From Seriola aureovittata (taxonomy: Eukaryota; Chordata; Actinopteri; Carangiformes; Carangidae): a DNA stretch of 64,000 bases. The position numbers were made by a program, and so were the translations under genes. The notes beneath the pieces were generated by a model. It worked only from the letters and a program-made list of their open reading frames with translations, did no database searches and was not told where the DNA came from. Position 1 is the first letter of the stretch; each line of letters opens with the position of its first letter. Of this stretch, positions 11,552 through 24,300 are shown piece after piece. The stretch is taken from assembly GCF_021018895.1 (NCBI RefSeq), contig NC_079379.1:25350276-25414275 (forward strand), in the 5' to 3' direction.

Positions 11552-14500
11552 TAAGACATAAAAAGTCATAGTATAGTAAGGCAGAAAAAGTCATAAAAAC
11601 GTCATAGTATAGTAAGGCATAAAAAGTCATTAAAAAATTCATAGTATAGTAAGGCATGAAAAGTCATAGTATAGTAAGGCAGAAAAAGTCATAAAAATGT
11701 CATAATATAGTAAGGCATAAAAAGTCATAGAATGGTAAGTCGTAAAAACTTCATAATATAGTAAGGCATAAAAAGTCATAAAAAGTCATAAAAATATCAT
11801 AATATAGTAAGGCATAAAAAGTCATAAAAAGGTCATAGTATAGTAAGGCATAAAAAGTCATAAAAACGTCATAGTATAGTAAGGCATGAAAAGTCATAGT
11901 ATAGTAAGGCATGAAAAGTCATAGTATAGTAAGGCATAAAAAGTCATAAAAACGTCATAGTATAGTAAGGCATAAAAAGTCATAAAAACATCATAATATA
12001 GTAAGGCATAAAAAGTCATAAAAAGGTCATAGTATAGTAAGGCATAAAAAGTCATAAAAACGTCATAGTATAGTAAGGCATGAAAAGTCATAGTATAGTA
12101 AGGCATGAAAAGTCATAGTATAGTAAGGCATAAAAAGTCATAAAAACGTCATAGTATAGTAAGGCATAAAAAGTCATAAAAACGTCATAGTATAGTAAAG
12201 CAGAAAAAGTCATAGTATAGTAAGGCATGAAAATTCATAGTATAGTAAGGCATAAAAAGTCATAAAAACGTCATAGTATAGTAAGGCATAAAAAGTCATA
12301 GTATAGTAAGGCATAAAAAGTCATAAAAACGTCATAGTATAGTAAGGCATAAAAAGTCATTAAAAATTCATAGTATAGTAAGGCATGAAAAGTCATAGTA
12401 TAGTAAGGCAGAAAAAGTCATAAAAACGTCATAGTATAGTAAGGCATAAAAAGTCATAGTATAGTAAGGCAGAAAAAGTCATAAAAACGTCATAGTATAG
12501 TAAGGCATAAAAAGTCATTAAAAATTCATAGTATAGTAAGGCATGAAAAGTCATAGTATAGTAAGGCATAAAAAGTCATAGAATGGTAAGTCGTAAAAAC
12601 TTCATAATATAGTAAGGCATAAAAAGTCATAAAAAGGTCATAGTATAATAAGGCATAAAAAGTCATAAAAACGTCATAGTATAGTACGGCATAAAAAGTC
12701 ATAAAAACGTCATAGTATAGTAAGGCATGAAAAGTCATAGTATAGTAAGGCATGAAAAGTCATAGTATAGTAAGGCATAAAAAGTCATAAAAACGTCATA
12801 GTATAGTAAGGCATAAAAAGTCATAAAAACGTCATAGTATAGTAAAGCAGAAAAAGTCATAGTATAGTAAGGCATGAAAATTCATAGTATAGTAAGGCAT
12901 AAAAAGTCATAAAAACGTCATAGTATAGTAAGGCATAAAAAGTCATAGTATAGTAAGGCATAAAAAGTCATAAAAACGTCATAGTATAGTAAGGCATAAA
13001 AAGTCATTAAAAATTCATAGTATAGTAAGGCATGAAAAGTCATAGTATAGTAAGGCAGAAAAAGTCATAGTATATTAAGGCATAAAAAGGTCATAGTATA
13101 GTAAGGCATAAAAAGTCATAAAAATGTCATAGTATAGTAAGGCATAAAAAGTCATACTATAGTAAGGCATAAAAAGTCATAAAAACAACATAGTATAGTA
13201 AGGCAGAAAAAGTCATAAAAACGTGATAGTATAGTAAGGCATAAAAAGTCATAAAAACGTCATAGTATAGTAAGGCATAAAAAGTCATAAAAACGTCATA
13301 GTATAGTAAGGCATAAAAAGTCATAGGCATAAAAAGTCATAAAAACGTCATAGTATAGTAAGGCATAAAAAGTCATAAAAAGTCATAGTATAGTAAGGCA
13401 TAAAAAGTCATAGTATAGTAAGGCATAAAAAGTCATAAAAATAACATAGTATAGTAAGGCATAAAAAGTCATAAAAACGTCATAGTATAGTAAGGCAGAA
13501 AAAGTCATAGTATAGTAAGGCATGAAAATTCATAGTATAGTAAGGCATAAAAAGTCATAAAAACGTCATAGTATAGTAAGGCATAAAAAGTCATAGTATA
13601 GTAAGGCATAGTAAGGCATAAAAAGTCATAGTATATTAAGGCATAAAAAGTCATAAAAAAGTCATAGTATAGTAAGGCATGAAAAGTCATAAAAACGTCA
13701 TAGTATAGTAAGGCATAAAATGTCATAAAAACATCATAGTATAGTAAGGCATGAAAAGTCATAGTATTGTAAGGCATAAAAAGTCATAAAAAGTCATAGT
13801 ATAGTAAGGCATAAAAAGTCATAAAAACGACATAGTATAGTAAGGCATAAAAAGTCATAAAAACGTCATAGTATAGTAAGGCATAAAAAGTCATAGTATA
13901 GTAAGGCATAAAAAGTCGTAAAAACGTCATAGTATAGTAAGGCATAAAAAGTCATAAAAAGTCATAGTATAGTAAGGCAGAAAAAGTCGTAAAAACGTCA
14001 TAGTATAGTAAGGCAGAAAAAGTCATAGTATAGTAAGGCATAAAAAGTCATAAAAACGTCATAGTATAGTAAGGCAGAAAAAGTCATAAAAACGTCATAG
14101 TATAGTAAGGCAGAAAAAGTCATAGTACAGTAAGGCATAAAAAGGCATAAAAAGTCATAGTATAGTAAGGCATAAAAAGTCATAAAAACGTCATAGTATA
14201 GTAAGGCATAGTAAGGCATAAAAAGTCATAGTATAGTAAGGCATAAAAAGTCATAAAAACGTCATAGTATAGTAAGGCATAGTAAGGCATAAAAAGTCAT
14301 AGTATAGTAAGGCATAAAAAGTCATAAAAAGTCATAGTATAGTAAGGCATGAAAAGTCATAAAAACGTCATAGTATAGTAAGGCATAAAAAGTCATAAAA
14401 ACATCATAGTATAGTAAGGCATGAAAAGTCATAGTATTGTAAGGCATAAAAAGTCATAAAAAGTCATAGTATAGTAAGGCATAAAAAGTCATAAAAACAA

Positions 14501-15603
14501 CATAGTATAGTAAGGCATAAAAAGTCATAAAAACGTCATAGTATAGTAAGGCATAAAAAGTCATAAAAAGTCATAGTATAGTAAGGCATGAAAAGTCATA
14601 AAAACGTCATAGTATAGTAAGGCATAAAAAGTCATAGTATAGTAAGGCATAAAAAGTCATAAAAACGTCATAGTATAGTAAGGTAGAAAAAGTCATAAAA
14701 ACATCATAGTATAGTAAGGCATAAAAAGTCATAAAAATGTCATAGTATAGTAAGGCAGAAAAAGTCATAGTATAGTAAGGCAGAAAAAGTCGTAAAAACG
14801 TCATAGTATAGTAAGGCATAAAAAGTCATAAAAACGTCATAGTATAGTAAGGCATAAAAAGTCGTAGTATAGTAAGGCATAAAAAGTCGTAAAAACGTCA
14901 TAGTATAATAAGGCATAAAAAGTCATAAAAAGTAATTCTATAGTACGCATAAAATACATGACAAGGCATAAAAAGTCATAAAAACGTCATAGTATAGTAA
15001 GGCATAAAAAGTCATATATACGTCATAGTACAGTAAGGCATAAAAAGTCATAGTATAGTAAGGCATAAAAAGGCATAAAAAGTCATAGTATAGTAAGGCA
15101 TAAAAAGTCATAAAAATGACATAATATAGTAAGGCATAAAAAGTCATAAAAACATCATAGTATAGTAAGGCATGAAAAGTCATAGTATTGTAAGGCATAA
15201 TAAGTCATAAAAAGTCATAGTATAGTAAGGCATAAAAAGTCATAAAAACAACATAGTATAGTAAGGCATAAAAAGTCATAAAAACGTCATAGTATAGTAA
15301 GGCATAAAAAGTCATAAAAACGTCATAGTATAGTAAGGCAGAAAAAGTCATAGTATAGTAAGGCATGAAAAGTCATAAAAACGTCATAGTATAGTAAGGC
15401 ATAAAAAGTCATTGTATAGTAAGGCATAAAAAGTCATAAAAACATCATAGTATAGTAAGGCATAAAAAGTCATAAAAACATCATAGTATAGTAAGGCATA
15501 AAAAGTCATAAAAACGTCATAGTATAGTAAGGCATAAAAAGTCATAAAAATGTCATAGTATAGTAAGGCATAAAAAGTCATAGTATAGTAAGGCATGAAA
15601 AGT

Positions 15604-17735
15604 CATAAAAACGTCATAGTATAGTAAGGCATAAAAACGTCATAGTATAGTAAGGCATAAAAAGTCATAAAAACAACATAGTATAGTAAGGCATAAAAAG
15701 TCATAAAAACATCATAGTATAGTAAGGCATAAAAAGTCATACTATAGTAAGGCATAAAAAGTCATAAAAACGCCATAGTATAGTAAGGCATAAAAAGTCA
15801 TAAAAATGTCATAGTATAGTAAGGCAGAAAAAGTCATAGTATAGTAAGGCATAAAAAGTCATAAAAACGTCATAGTATAGTAAGGCAGAAAAAGTCATAG
15901 TATAGTAAGGCAGAAAAAGTCGTAAAAACGTCATAGTATAGTAAGGCATAAAAAGTCATAAAAACATCATAGTATAGTAAGACATAAAAAGTCATAGTAT
16001 AGTAAGGCATAAAAAGTCATAAAAACATCATAGTATAGTAAGACATAAAAAGTCATAGTATAGTAAGGCATAAAAAGTCATAAAAACCTCATAGTATAGT
16101 AAGGCATAAAAAGTCATAAAAACGTCATAGTATAGTAAGGCATAAAAACGTCATAGTATAGTAAGGCAGAAAAAGTCATAAAAACATCATAGTATAGTAA
16201 GGCATAAAAAGTCATAAAAACGTCATAGTATAGTAAGGCATAAAAAGTCATAAAAATGTCATAGTATAGTAAGGCATAAAAAGGCATAAAAACGTCATAG
16301 TATAGTAAGGCATGAAAAGTCATAAAAACGTCATAGTATAGTAAGGCATAAAAACGTCATAGTATAGTAAGGCATAAAAAGTCATAAAAACAACATAGTA
16401 TAGTAAGGCATAAAAAGTCATAAAAACATCATAGTATAGTAAGGCATAAAAAGTCATACTATAGTAAGGCATAAAAAGTCATAAAAACGTCATAGTATAG
16501 TAAGGCATAAAAACTCATAAAAATGTCATAGTATAGTAAGGCAGAAAAAGTCATAGTATAGTAAGGCATAAAAAGTCATAAAAACGTCATAGTATAGTAA
16601 GGCAGAAAAAGTCATAGTATAGTAAGGCAGAAAAAGTCGTAAAAACGTCATAGTATAGTAAGGCATAAAAAGTCATAAAAACATCATAGTATAGTAAGAC
16701 ATAAAAAGTCATAGTATAGTAAGGCATAAAAAGTCATAAAAACATCATAGTATAGTAAGACATAAAAAGTCATAGTATAGTAAGGCATAAAAAGTCATAA
16801 AAACCTCATAGTATAGTAAGGCATAAAAAGTCATAAAAACGTCATAGTATAGTAAGGCATAAAAACGTCATAGTATAGTAAGGCAGAAAAAGTCATAAAA
16901 ACATCATAGTATAGTAAGGCATAAAAAGTCATAAAAACGTCATAGTATAGTAAGGCATAAAAAGTCATAAAAATGTCATAGTATAGTAAGGCATAAAAAG
17001 TCATAGTATAGTAAGGCATGAAAAGTCATAAAAACGTCATAGTATAGTAAGGCATAAAAACGTCATAGTATAGTAAGGCATAAAAAGTCATAAAAACAAC
17101 ATAGTATAGTAAGGCATAAAAAGTCATAAAAACATCATAGTATAGTAAGGCATAAAAAGTCATACTATAGTAAGGCATAAAAAGTCATAAAAACGTCATA
17201 GTATAGTAAGGCATAAAAACTCATAAAAATGTCATAGTATAGTAAGGCAGAAAAAGTCATAGTATAGTAAGGCATAAAAAGTCATAAAAACGTCATAGTA
17301 TAGTAAGGCAGAAAAAGTCATAGTATAGTAAGGCAGAAAAAGTCGTAAAAACGTCATAGTATATAAGGCATAAAAAGGCATAAAAAGTCATAAAAACATC
17401 ATAGTATAGTAAGACATAAAAAGTCATAGTATAGTAAGGCATAAAAAGTCATAAAAACATCATAGTATAGTAAGACATAAAAAGTCATAGTATAGTAAGG
17501 CATAAAAAGTCATAAAAACCTCATAGTATAGTAAGGCATAAAAAGTCATAAAAACGTCATAGTATAGTAAGGCATAAAAAGTCATAGTATAGTATGGCAT
17601 AAAAAGTCATAAAAACGTCATAGTATAGTAAGGCATAAAAAGTCATAAAAACGTCATAGTATAGTAAGGCATACAAAGTCATAGTATAGTAAGGCATAAA
17701 AAGTCGTAAAAACGTCATAGTATAGTAAGGCATAA
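15604..17735. repeat. Higher-order repeat, about 715-bp period, three copies
   Basis: Copies start near 15604, 16321 and 17027. Rare variants recur in the same order: two 11-base CGTCAT modules in a row, then an AAAAACAACATAG unit, a CATACTATAG unit, two AAGACATAAAAAG units, then an AAAAACCTCATAG unit at 16082, 16799 and 17514. The spacing is 717 and 706-715 bases, the difference being about one 11-base module. Confidence 0.85.
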
Positions 17736-20380
17736 AAAGTCATAGTATAGTAAGGCATAAAAAGTCATAAAAACAACATAGTATAGTAAGGCATAAAAAG
17801 TCATAAAAATGTCATAGTATAGTAAGGCAGAAAAAGTCATAGTATAGTAAGGCAGAAAAAGTCGTAAAAACGTCATAGTATAGTAAGGCATAAAAAGTCA
17901 TAAAAACGTCATAGTATAGTAAGGCATAAAAAGTCATAGTATAATAAGGCATAAAAAGTCATAAAAACAGCATAGTATAGTAAGGCATAAAAAGTCATAA
18001 AAAGTAATTCTATAGTATGCATAAAATACATGACAAGGCATAATACAGTAAGGCATAAAAAGTCATAAAAACGTCATAGTATAGTAAGGTATAAAAAGTC
18101 ATAAACACGTCATAGTATAGTAAGGCATAAAAAGTCATAGTATAGTAAGGCATAAAAAGTCATAAAAAGTCATAGTATAGTAAGGCATAAAAAGTCATAA
18201 AAACGTCATAGTATAGTAAGGCATAAAAAGTCATAAAAACATCATAGTATAGTAAGGCATGAAAAGTCATAGTATTGTAAGGCATAAAAAGTCATAAAAA
18301 GTCATAGTATAGTAAGGCATAAAAAGTCATAAAAACCTCATAGTATAGTAAGGCATAAAAAGTCATAGTATAGTAAGGCATAAAAGGTCATAAAAACGTC
18401 ATAGTATAGTAAGGCATAAAAAGTCATAAAAACCTCATAGTATAGTAAGGCATGAAAAGTCATAGTATAGTAAGGCATAAAAAGGCATAAAAAGTCATAG
18501 TATAGTAAGGCATAAAAAGTCATAAAAACGTCATAGTATAGTAAGGCATAAAAAGTCATAAAAACGTCATAGTATAGTAAGGCATGAAAAGTCATAGTAT
18601 TGTAAGGCATAAAAAGTCATAAAAATGTCATAGTATAGTAAGGCATAAAAAGTCATAAAAACCTCATAGTATAGTAAGGCATAAAAAGTCATAGTATATA
18701 GTAAGGCATAAAAGGTCATAAAAACGTCATAGTATAGTAAGGCATAAAAAGTCATAAAAACCTCATAGTATAGTAAGGCATGAAATGTCATAGTATAGTA
18801 AGGCATAAAAAGGCATAAAAAGTCATAGTATAGTAAGGCATAAAAAGTCATAAAAACGTCATAGTATAGTAAGGCATAAAAAGTCATAAAAACGTCATAG
18901 TATAGTAAGGCATAAAAAGGCATAAAAAGTCAAAGTATAGTAAGGCATAAAAAGTCATAAAAACGTCATAGTATAGTAAGGCATAAAAAGGCATAAAAAG
19001 TCATAGTATAGTAAGGCATAAAAAGTCATAAAAACGTCATAGTATAATAAGGCAGAAAAAGTCATAGTATAGTAAGGCATAAAAAGTCATAAAAACGACA
19101 TCGTATAGTAAGGCATAAAAAGTCATAAAAACGACATCGTATAGTAAGGCATAAAAAGTCATAAAAACGTCATAGTATAGTAAGGCATAAAAAGTCATAG
19201 AAAGTCATAATAAAGTAAGTCCTTAAAAGTCAAAGTATAGTAAGGCATAAAAAGTCATAATAAAGTCCTTAAAAGTCATAGTATAATAAGGTATAAAAAG
19301 TCATAGTATAGTAAGGCATAAAAAATCATAAAAACGTCATAGTGTAGTAAGGCAAAAAAATTCCTAAAAAGTAATAGTATAATAAGGTCATGAAAGGTTG
19401 TAGTATAGCAATCCATGAATGTCATAGTATAGTAAGGCATAAAAATTCATAGTATTGTACGGCAAAAAAATTCATACTATAGTACGGCATGAAAAGTCAT
19501 AAAAACTTCATAGCACAGTGAGGCATAATAAGTCATAGTATAGTAAGTTATAAAAGTCATGAAAGGTTATAGTATAGTAATCCATGAAAGTCATAGTATA
19601 GTAAGACATAAAAAGGCATAAAAAGTAAAAAAAAAACGTCATAGTGTCGTAAGGCAGAAAAATTGACAAAAGGTTTTAGTATAATAACGCATGAAAGGTT
19701 GTAGTATAGTAATCCATGAAAGTCATAGTATAGTGCGGCATAAAAAGTCATAGTATATTAAGGCATAGAAAGTCATAAAAAGTCATCGTATAGTAAGGCA
19801 GAAAATGTCATAATAAAGTCATACTAAAGTGAGTCCACAAAAGTCATAGTATAGTACGGTATTAAAGTCATAAAAAGTCATAGTATAGTAAGGCATGAAA
19901 AGTCATAAAAACTTCACAGTACAGTGCGGCATAAAAGGTCATAGTATATTAAGACTTAAGTCATAGCATAGTAAGTTATAAAACTCATGAAAGGTAATAG
20001 CATACTAATCCATGAAAGTCATAGTATAGTAAGGCATAAAAAATCACAGTTTAGTGCAGCATAAAAAGTTATAAGAAGTCATATTATATTGAGGCATGAA
20101 AAGTCATAGTATAGTATGGCATTAAAAGTTGTAGTACAGTATGGTACAAAAATTCATAGCATATTGAGGTATTAAAAGTCATGAAAGGTAATGATATATA
20201 AAGGCATAATAAGTCATAATATAGTTTGGTAATGTCATAATATAGTAAGTTATAAAGGTCATAGTACAGTATTTTCTAAACAGTCACAGTATAAGTCATT
20301 AAAAAGTCAGCATGTCATAAAAATACTTAGTACAGTAGGTCATAAAAACTCATACTAAGTCATAGTAAAGTACTACTACC

Positions 20381-20980
20381 CTGAAGCTAAACCCGTTTCC
20401 TCTTTAGTGGCTCCACTTACTACAAAATCACTTTTTCATGGGATTTCTTAACAGAAATTCTACTCATGTCATGTTTTCTACTAACAACCTGACTGCTAGC
20501 CTACATTAGACAGAAGTCAGGGTTAGCTTGCTAGTTAATATGGTTAAATAACATCAGTTGACATTTTTCTGGTGACATTGGATCCCACGTCGATATCCTC
20601 ACGAGTTGAGCCTTGAGACAGCCCCTCCCCTTTCAGCCAATCAAATACTAGCATGTCTAAATCGTCATCTTGGAGACGTAGTCTCCTGGGGGGGACATGG
20701 GAATGATCTTATATGACTTCATCCCAAACACAGTGCGAACGTTCACTAAAATATTCCTAGGAAGAATTCTGTCCTCCCAAAATAATGCATTTCACTTCTT
20801 ATCGATATGCAAAAAAAGTCAGTGAGTGTGATCGGATGCACCGAGTTTGTTAGCCTGTCTCAAAGTTGTTGCCATGGTCACAGCTTGTCTAAGTTAAGTC
20901 AACATGTCTCCCTCCCCGACATTGAATCTGATCCCAGAACAAACACACACAGACATCCCAAGACAAATCCAGAACAGGCA
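20381..20980. other. Intergenic stretch between satellite and srsf4 3' end
   Basis: Non-repetitive sequence with short GC-richer patches. No exon with splice sites or known protein was seen in either strand. Confidence 0.4.
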
Positions 20981-20982
20981 TT

Positions 20983-20988
20983 TTTAAT
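20983..20988 (-). terminator. srsf4: Likely poly(A) signal of srsf4
   Basis: TTTAAT on the plus strand reads ATTAAA on the minus strand, about 410 bases after the srsf4 stop. It is the first acceptable signal before the satellite begins. Confidence 0.4.
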
Positions 20989-21399
20989 CAGAAATAAAAT
21001 GATACAAGGATTTCACAGAGGTGAGGAGATGTTTGAACATGTTCCCACCAGCACACTGACAAACAGTGTGCATCTACATTTGATTAAAAAAAGTCTAAGA
21101 CACAGACCATACCATCATTTCAACTTATAAAACTGAGATTGCACCCTGTTATTTTACAAGCACCTCCATACGACACAGCGCTAATGAAAAAACCTGCTCG
21201 TCAAAAGTCAAATGAAATGGAGAAGCATGTGCATAAAAGACATCGAGCTCGAGTGCCTGGTTTTCTACAGCTAGTTATCAAAAACAGGAGGGGGGGTAGG
21301 GGGGGGTAGTGTTGTGGGGTCTGGGGAATGTAAGTCGAGGACGTGGGGAGGGGGGGGCAATTGGGATAAGGGCTCATGACAAACAGTCCAAAATGTGAA

Positions 21400-24300
21400 C
21401 TAGGAGCGGGAACGAGAGCGAGAACGAGACTGGGAGCGGGATTTGGAGCGGGACTCTGACCGTGAGGCAGACCTGGAGTGGGAGCGGGCTTTGGCAGGTG
21501 AAGGGGAACGGGATTTGGATTTGGACTTGGATTTAGACCTGGCCCTGGATTTGGACTCAGCGGGGCTGCGGGAGCGAGAGCGAGAGCCCCTCTCTGGCTC
21601 GCCTCCCTCGTCGTCACTCTTTGGCTGCTCGCGGCCCTTTGAGCCGGACTTCCTGGAGCGATCCTTAATCCCTGATCTAGAACGAGACCTGGAGCGAGAG
21701 CGAGACCTGGACCTGGAGTCGTCCTTCTTGCCCTTCTTCCCTTCTTTCTTGATCTTTTTGCTCTTGGGGCTGCGGCTCCTGCTGCGGTCTTTGCTCTTCT
21801 GGGCGCCGTTGCTGCGCTCCTCCTCCTCCTTCTTGCTCTTGCCCTTGTTCTTCTTGCTACGAGATCGGCTGCGGGAGCGAGACGCCGCCCTGTGGGAAAA
21901 AACAACCAGGTGTTAGTTTCATTCCTCGTTTGATCAGCTACATTGTGACGAAGAAACAACCACTTCAGAAAACTTTGAAATCATTTCCACTACTACCATG
22001 GTGCAACTATAAATCACCTAAAGAAATTACAACTGTTGTTGATGAGAGAAAAGGACAACGTCCGAATTGATCAAGGATCAGATGAGCACCTGGACAACGT
22101 GTGTTTTCAGAGTGCTGGGACAAATTTAATTAAAAGAGAAGGTTAAACATCTGGTATTGGCCAGATGTGACCAATCCAAATTAAATCAATAACAATAAAT
22201 ATTTCTGAACTTAATAACTGTTTAATTAAAAACTCTTCACTTCAATCAACAAAAATCTGAATTCTTGTCACTTTCTGTGCCCAGCAATATTACTTATAAA
22301 TACCAGGTTGTTGTGTCAGTGGGTTTAGCTGCAGCAGACTGAAGTTACACTCTGTTGACTTCAGTAGCTAAGAGCCTCATCTCATAATGGAGGGAATTTT
22401 AACAAAAACTTAGATGAATCAGTTGTTTTTAATTGGTTAATCCATCCATCCATCCATTTTCTGCTACTTATCCATTTCCAGGTGACGTTAACTTAATAAT
22501 ATCATCAGGAACTGTTATTTCTGCTGTGGAAGACTGAAGAAAATGTGATATAATAAATAATTTATTGTTCCTGCTGGTTTCCCACCATTCTTTGGTTGGT
22601 ATGACTGTAAAAAACAGGTGTTGAATTACACTCCAAGTTGTTTTAAAATGATGTTAAAAAGTCTTAAATTTCACTGAATGCTGCAGGAACTCTGTAAATG
22701 CAGCTTCTTTATCAGTGTCACTATAAAGTTCAGTTACATTCACTCAGTCACAACAGGAAGGTGACTCAGGTTCAATCCCAGGCCTCGTGTTACATTATAT
22801 AAACGGTTCCTCACAGCGAGACATGCAGGTTTTATATCTTGGGAAAAGAGCAGTGGTGTCAGATTGAAGATGACTGTTGGCAGAAATCCTGAGTTGAAAT
22901 GTTAGAAGTGTTACCAGGGCAGAAAGAGATTTGGTGCGTGTCCAGTAATACAACAGACCCCTGATCATATTCTCCCGGTGGAGGTTGGTTTCTCACCTGG
23001 AGTGGGAGCGGCTGCGGCTGCTGCTCTCACTGCGGCTGCGGCTCTTGCGAGACCTGCGGCTCCTGGAGCGGGACCTGAGAAAAACAGAAAGTTTAGTATT
23101 TACAGCAACAACCAGTCAGATGGCTCAGCATCCGACTGCAAAGGTGAACACCACACACCAGGAAACCAGGTGTGACCGCAGTGAAGTCTCTCACCTGGAG
23201 CGGCTGCGACTGCGAGAATAAGAGCGGCGGCTGCGTCTGGCTCCAGGTCGATCCTCGATGAGCCGGATCTTTCTGCCGTTCACCTCTGTGCCGTCCAGCT
23301 TCTCCAGAGCTCTCTTCATGTCAGAGTAGAGCCTGAACTCAATCACCCCCTCGTTCCTCCGGCCTTTGTGGGTGTCAGCATAAGTCACCTCCCCTGCCTG
23401 TCTCATGTAGTCCTGCACAGACATGGACACATAAGACAAGAGATAAGATATTTCTTTATTAGTCCCACACTTAGTCACATACTGCAAAATTACAATATCA
23501 TACTTAAAAAGATAAATAAGTGGTATTATTAGTAGTAAATGATGACACCAATTGTCATGTTACGCTAGGAAAAAAGAAATGAACCAAAATAATTTAGAAC
23601 ATGGAGAGTTGTAGCCCTCGTCATCAGAGCTCTGTGCTTTATTTTTACACATTAACTTGTTATTTTGTCTTTGTGTAGATTCTGTGTTTTTATTTTTTAG
23701 ATTGTGAATATTTATCAGCATTCAGTTTATCTATTTCAATATTTCTTGTTTTGGAAATTCAACAGCAATTAAAAACAGCTCTGAATAATTGTGTCTGACA
23801 CCATTAATGAAACTGGTCTGACTACATTTTTAGTTTCTTCAGAACTACACAGCAGGCATGAAACTAAACTTGAGTTACCAGCTAAACATTATTTATGTCA
23901 AAAACAAAAAAAAACATATAGCAGTTATGAGAAAAAAGCTTCTTACCTTCAAGTCCTGCCAGCTGCAGCGGCTAGAAAGATTCTCAACAATGAGCCGATA
24001 ATCTGTCCTTATAGGTGGACCATATCTGTCTCTTCCCCAGCGCCCATATCCACCTTTCAAGGTAACAAGGAAAGAACAGGAGAAATGAGGACCAGAGAGA
24101 AACTGAGCTGATGCAGTTCAACTAAACTCCAAGCTACACGCTACGAAATATCTCAATATTCTCTTTGGGAAAAGGAAACAAAAAAAGGGGAAAGCAAAAG
24201 GTGAAAAAAAACTTACAAAAAGAAAAAACAAAATTCATTAAAACCTCTTTAAAAAAACAAAACAAAAAAAAAACCTAATTATTTATTTATTCCTACAAGC

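Larger units (their letters stand above)
11126..20380. repeat. About 9 kb satellite-like tandem array with three-module units
   Basis: Built from a 15-base module AGTATAGTAAGGCAT, a 10-base module AAAAAGTCAT and an 11-base module AAAAACGTCAT. Units of 36 bases (all three) and 25 bases (without the 11-base one) alternate irregularly for about 9 kb; a few units are longer. One isolated unit near 11126-11150 precedes an inserted element, and the main array starts near 11557. From about 19200 to 20380 copies become diverged and lose register. Inside are longer duplications of about 715, 850 and 3070 bases. The plus strand is A-rich throughout. The array lies between msto1 and srsf4, and the assembled copy number may differ from the true one. 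Confidence 0.97.

Noticed and set aside
11894..19751. Many minus-strand reading frames of 60-118 codons rich in Tyr, Leu, Phe (words such as FYALLYYDVFMT)
   Set aside because: They are translations of the satellite. The 36-base unit is divisible by three and has no stop in that frame, but 25-base units break the frame constantly. No start context, splice signal or family match.
11126..20380. CRISPR-like array
   Set aside because: Repeats are contiguous with no unique spacers, AT-rich and variable in length; the window is eukaryotic.
21443..21916. Open frames of 157 (+) and 252 (-) codons over the srsf4 last exon
   Set aside because: They are shadow frames of the RS-domain repeats. The true frame enters by splicing at 21889 and ends at TAG 21400.
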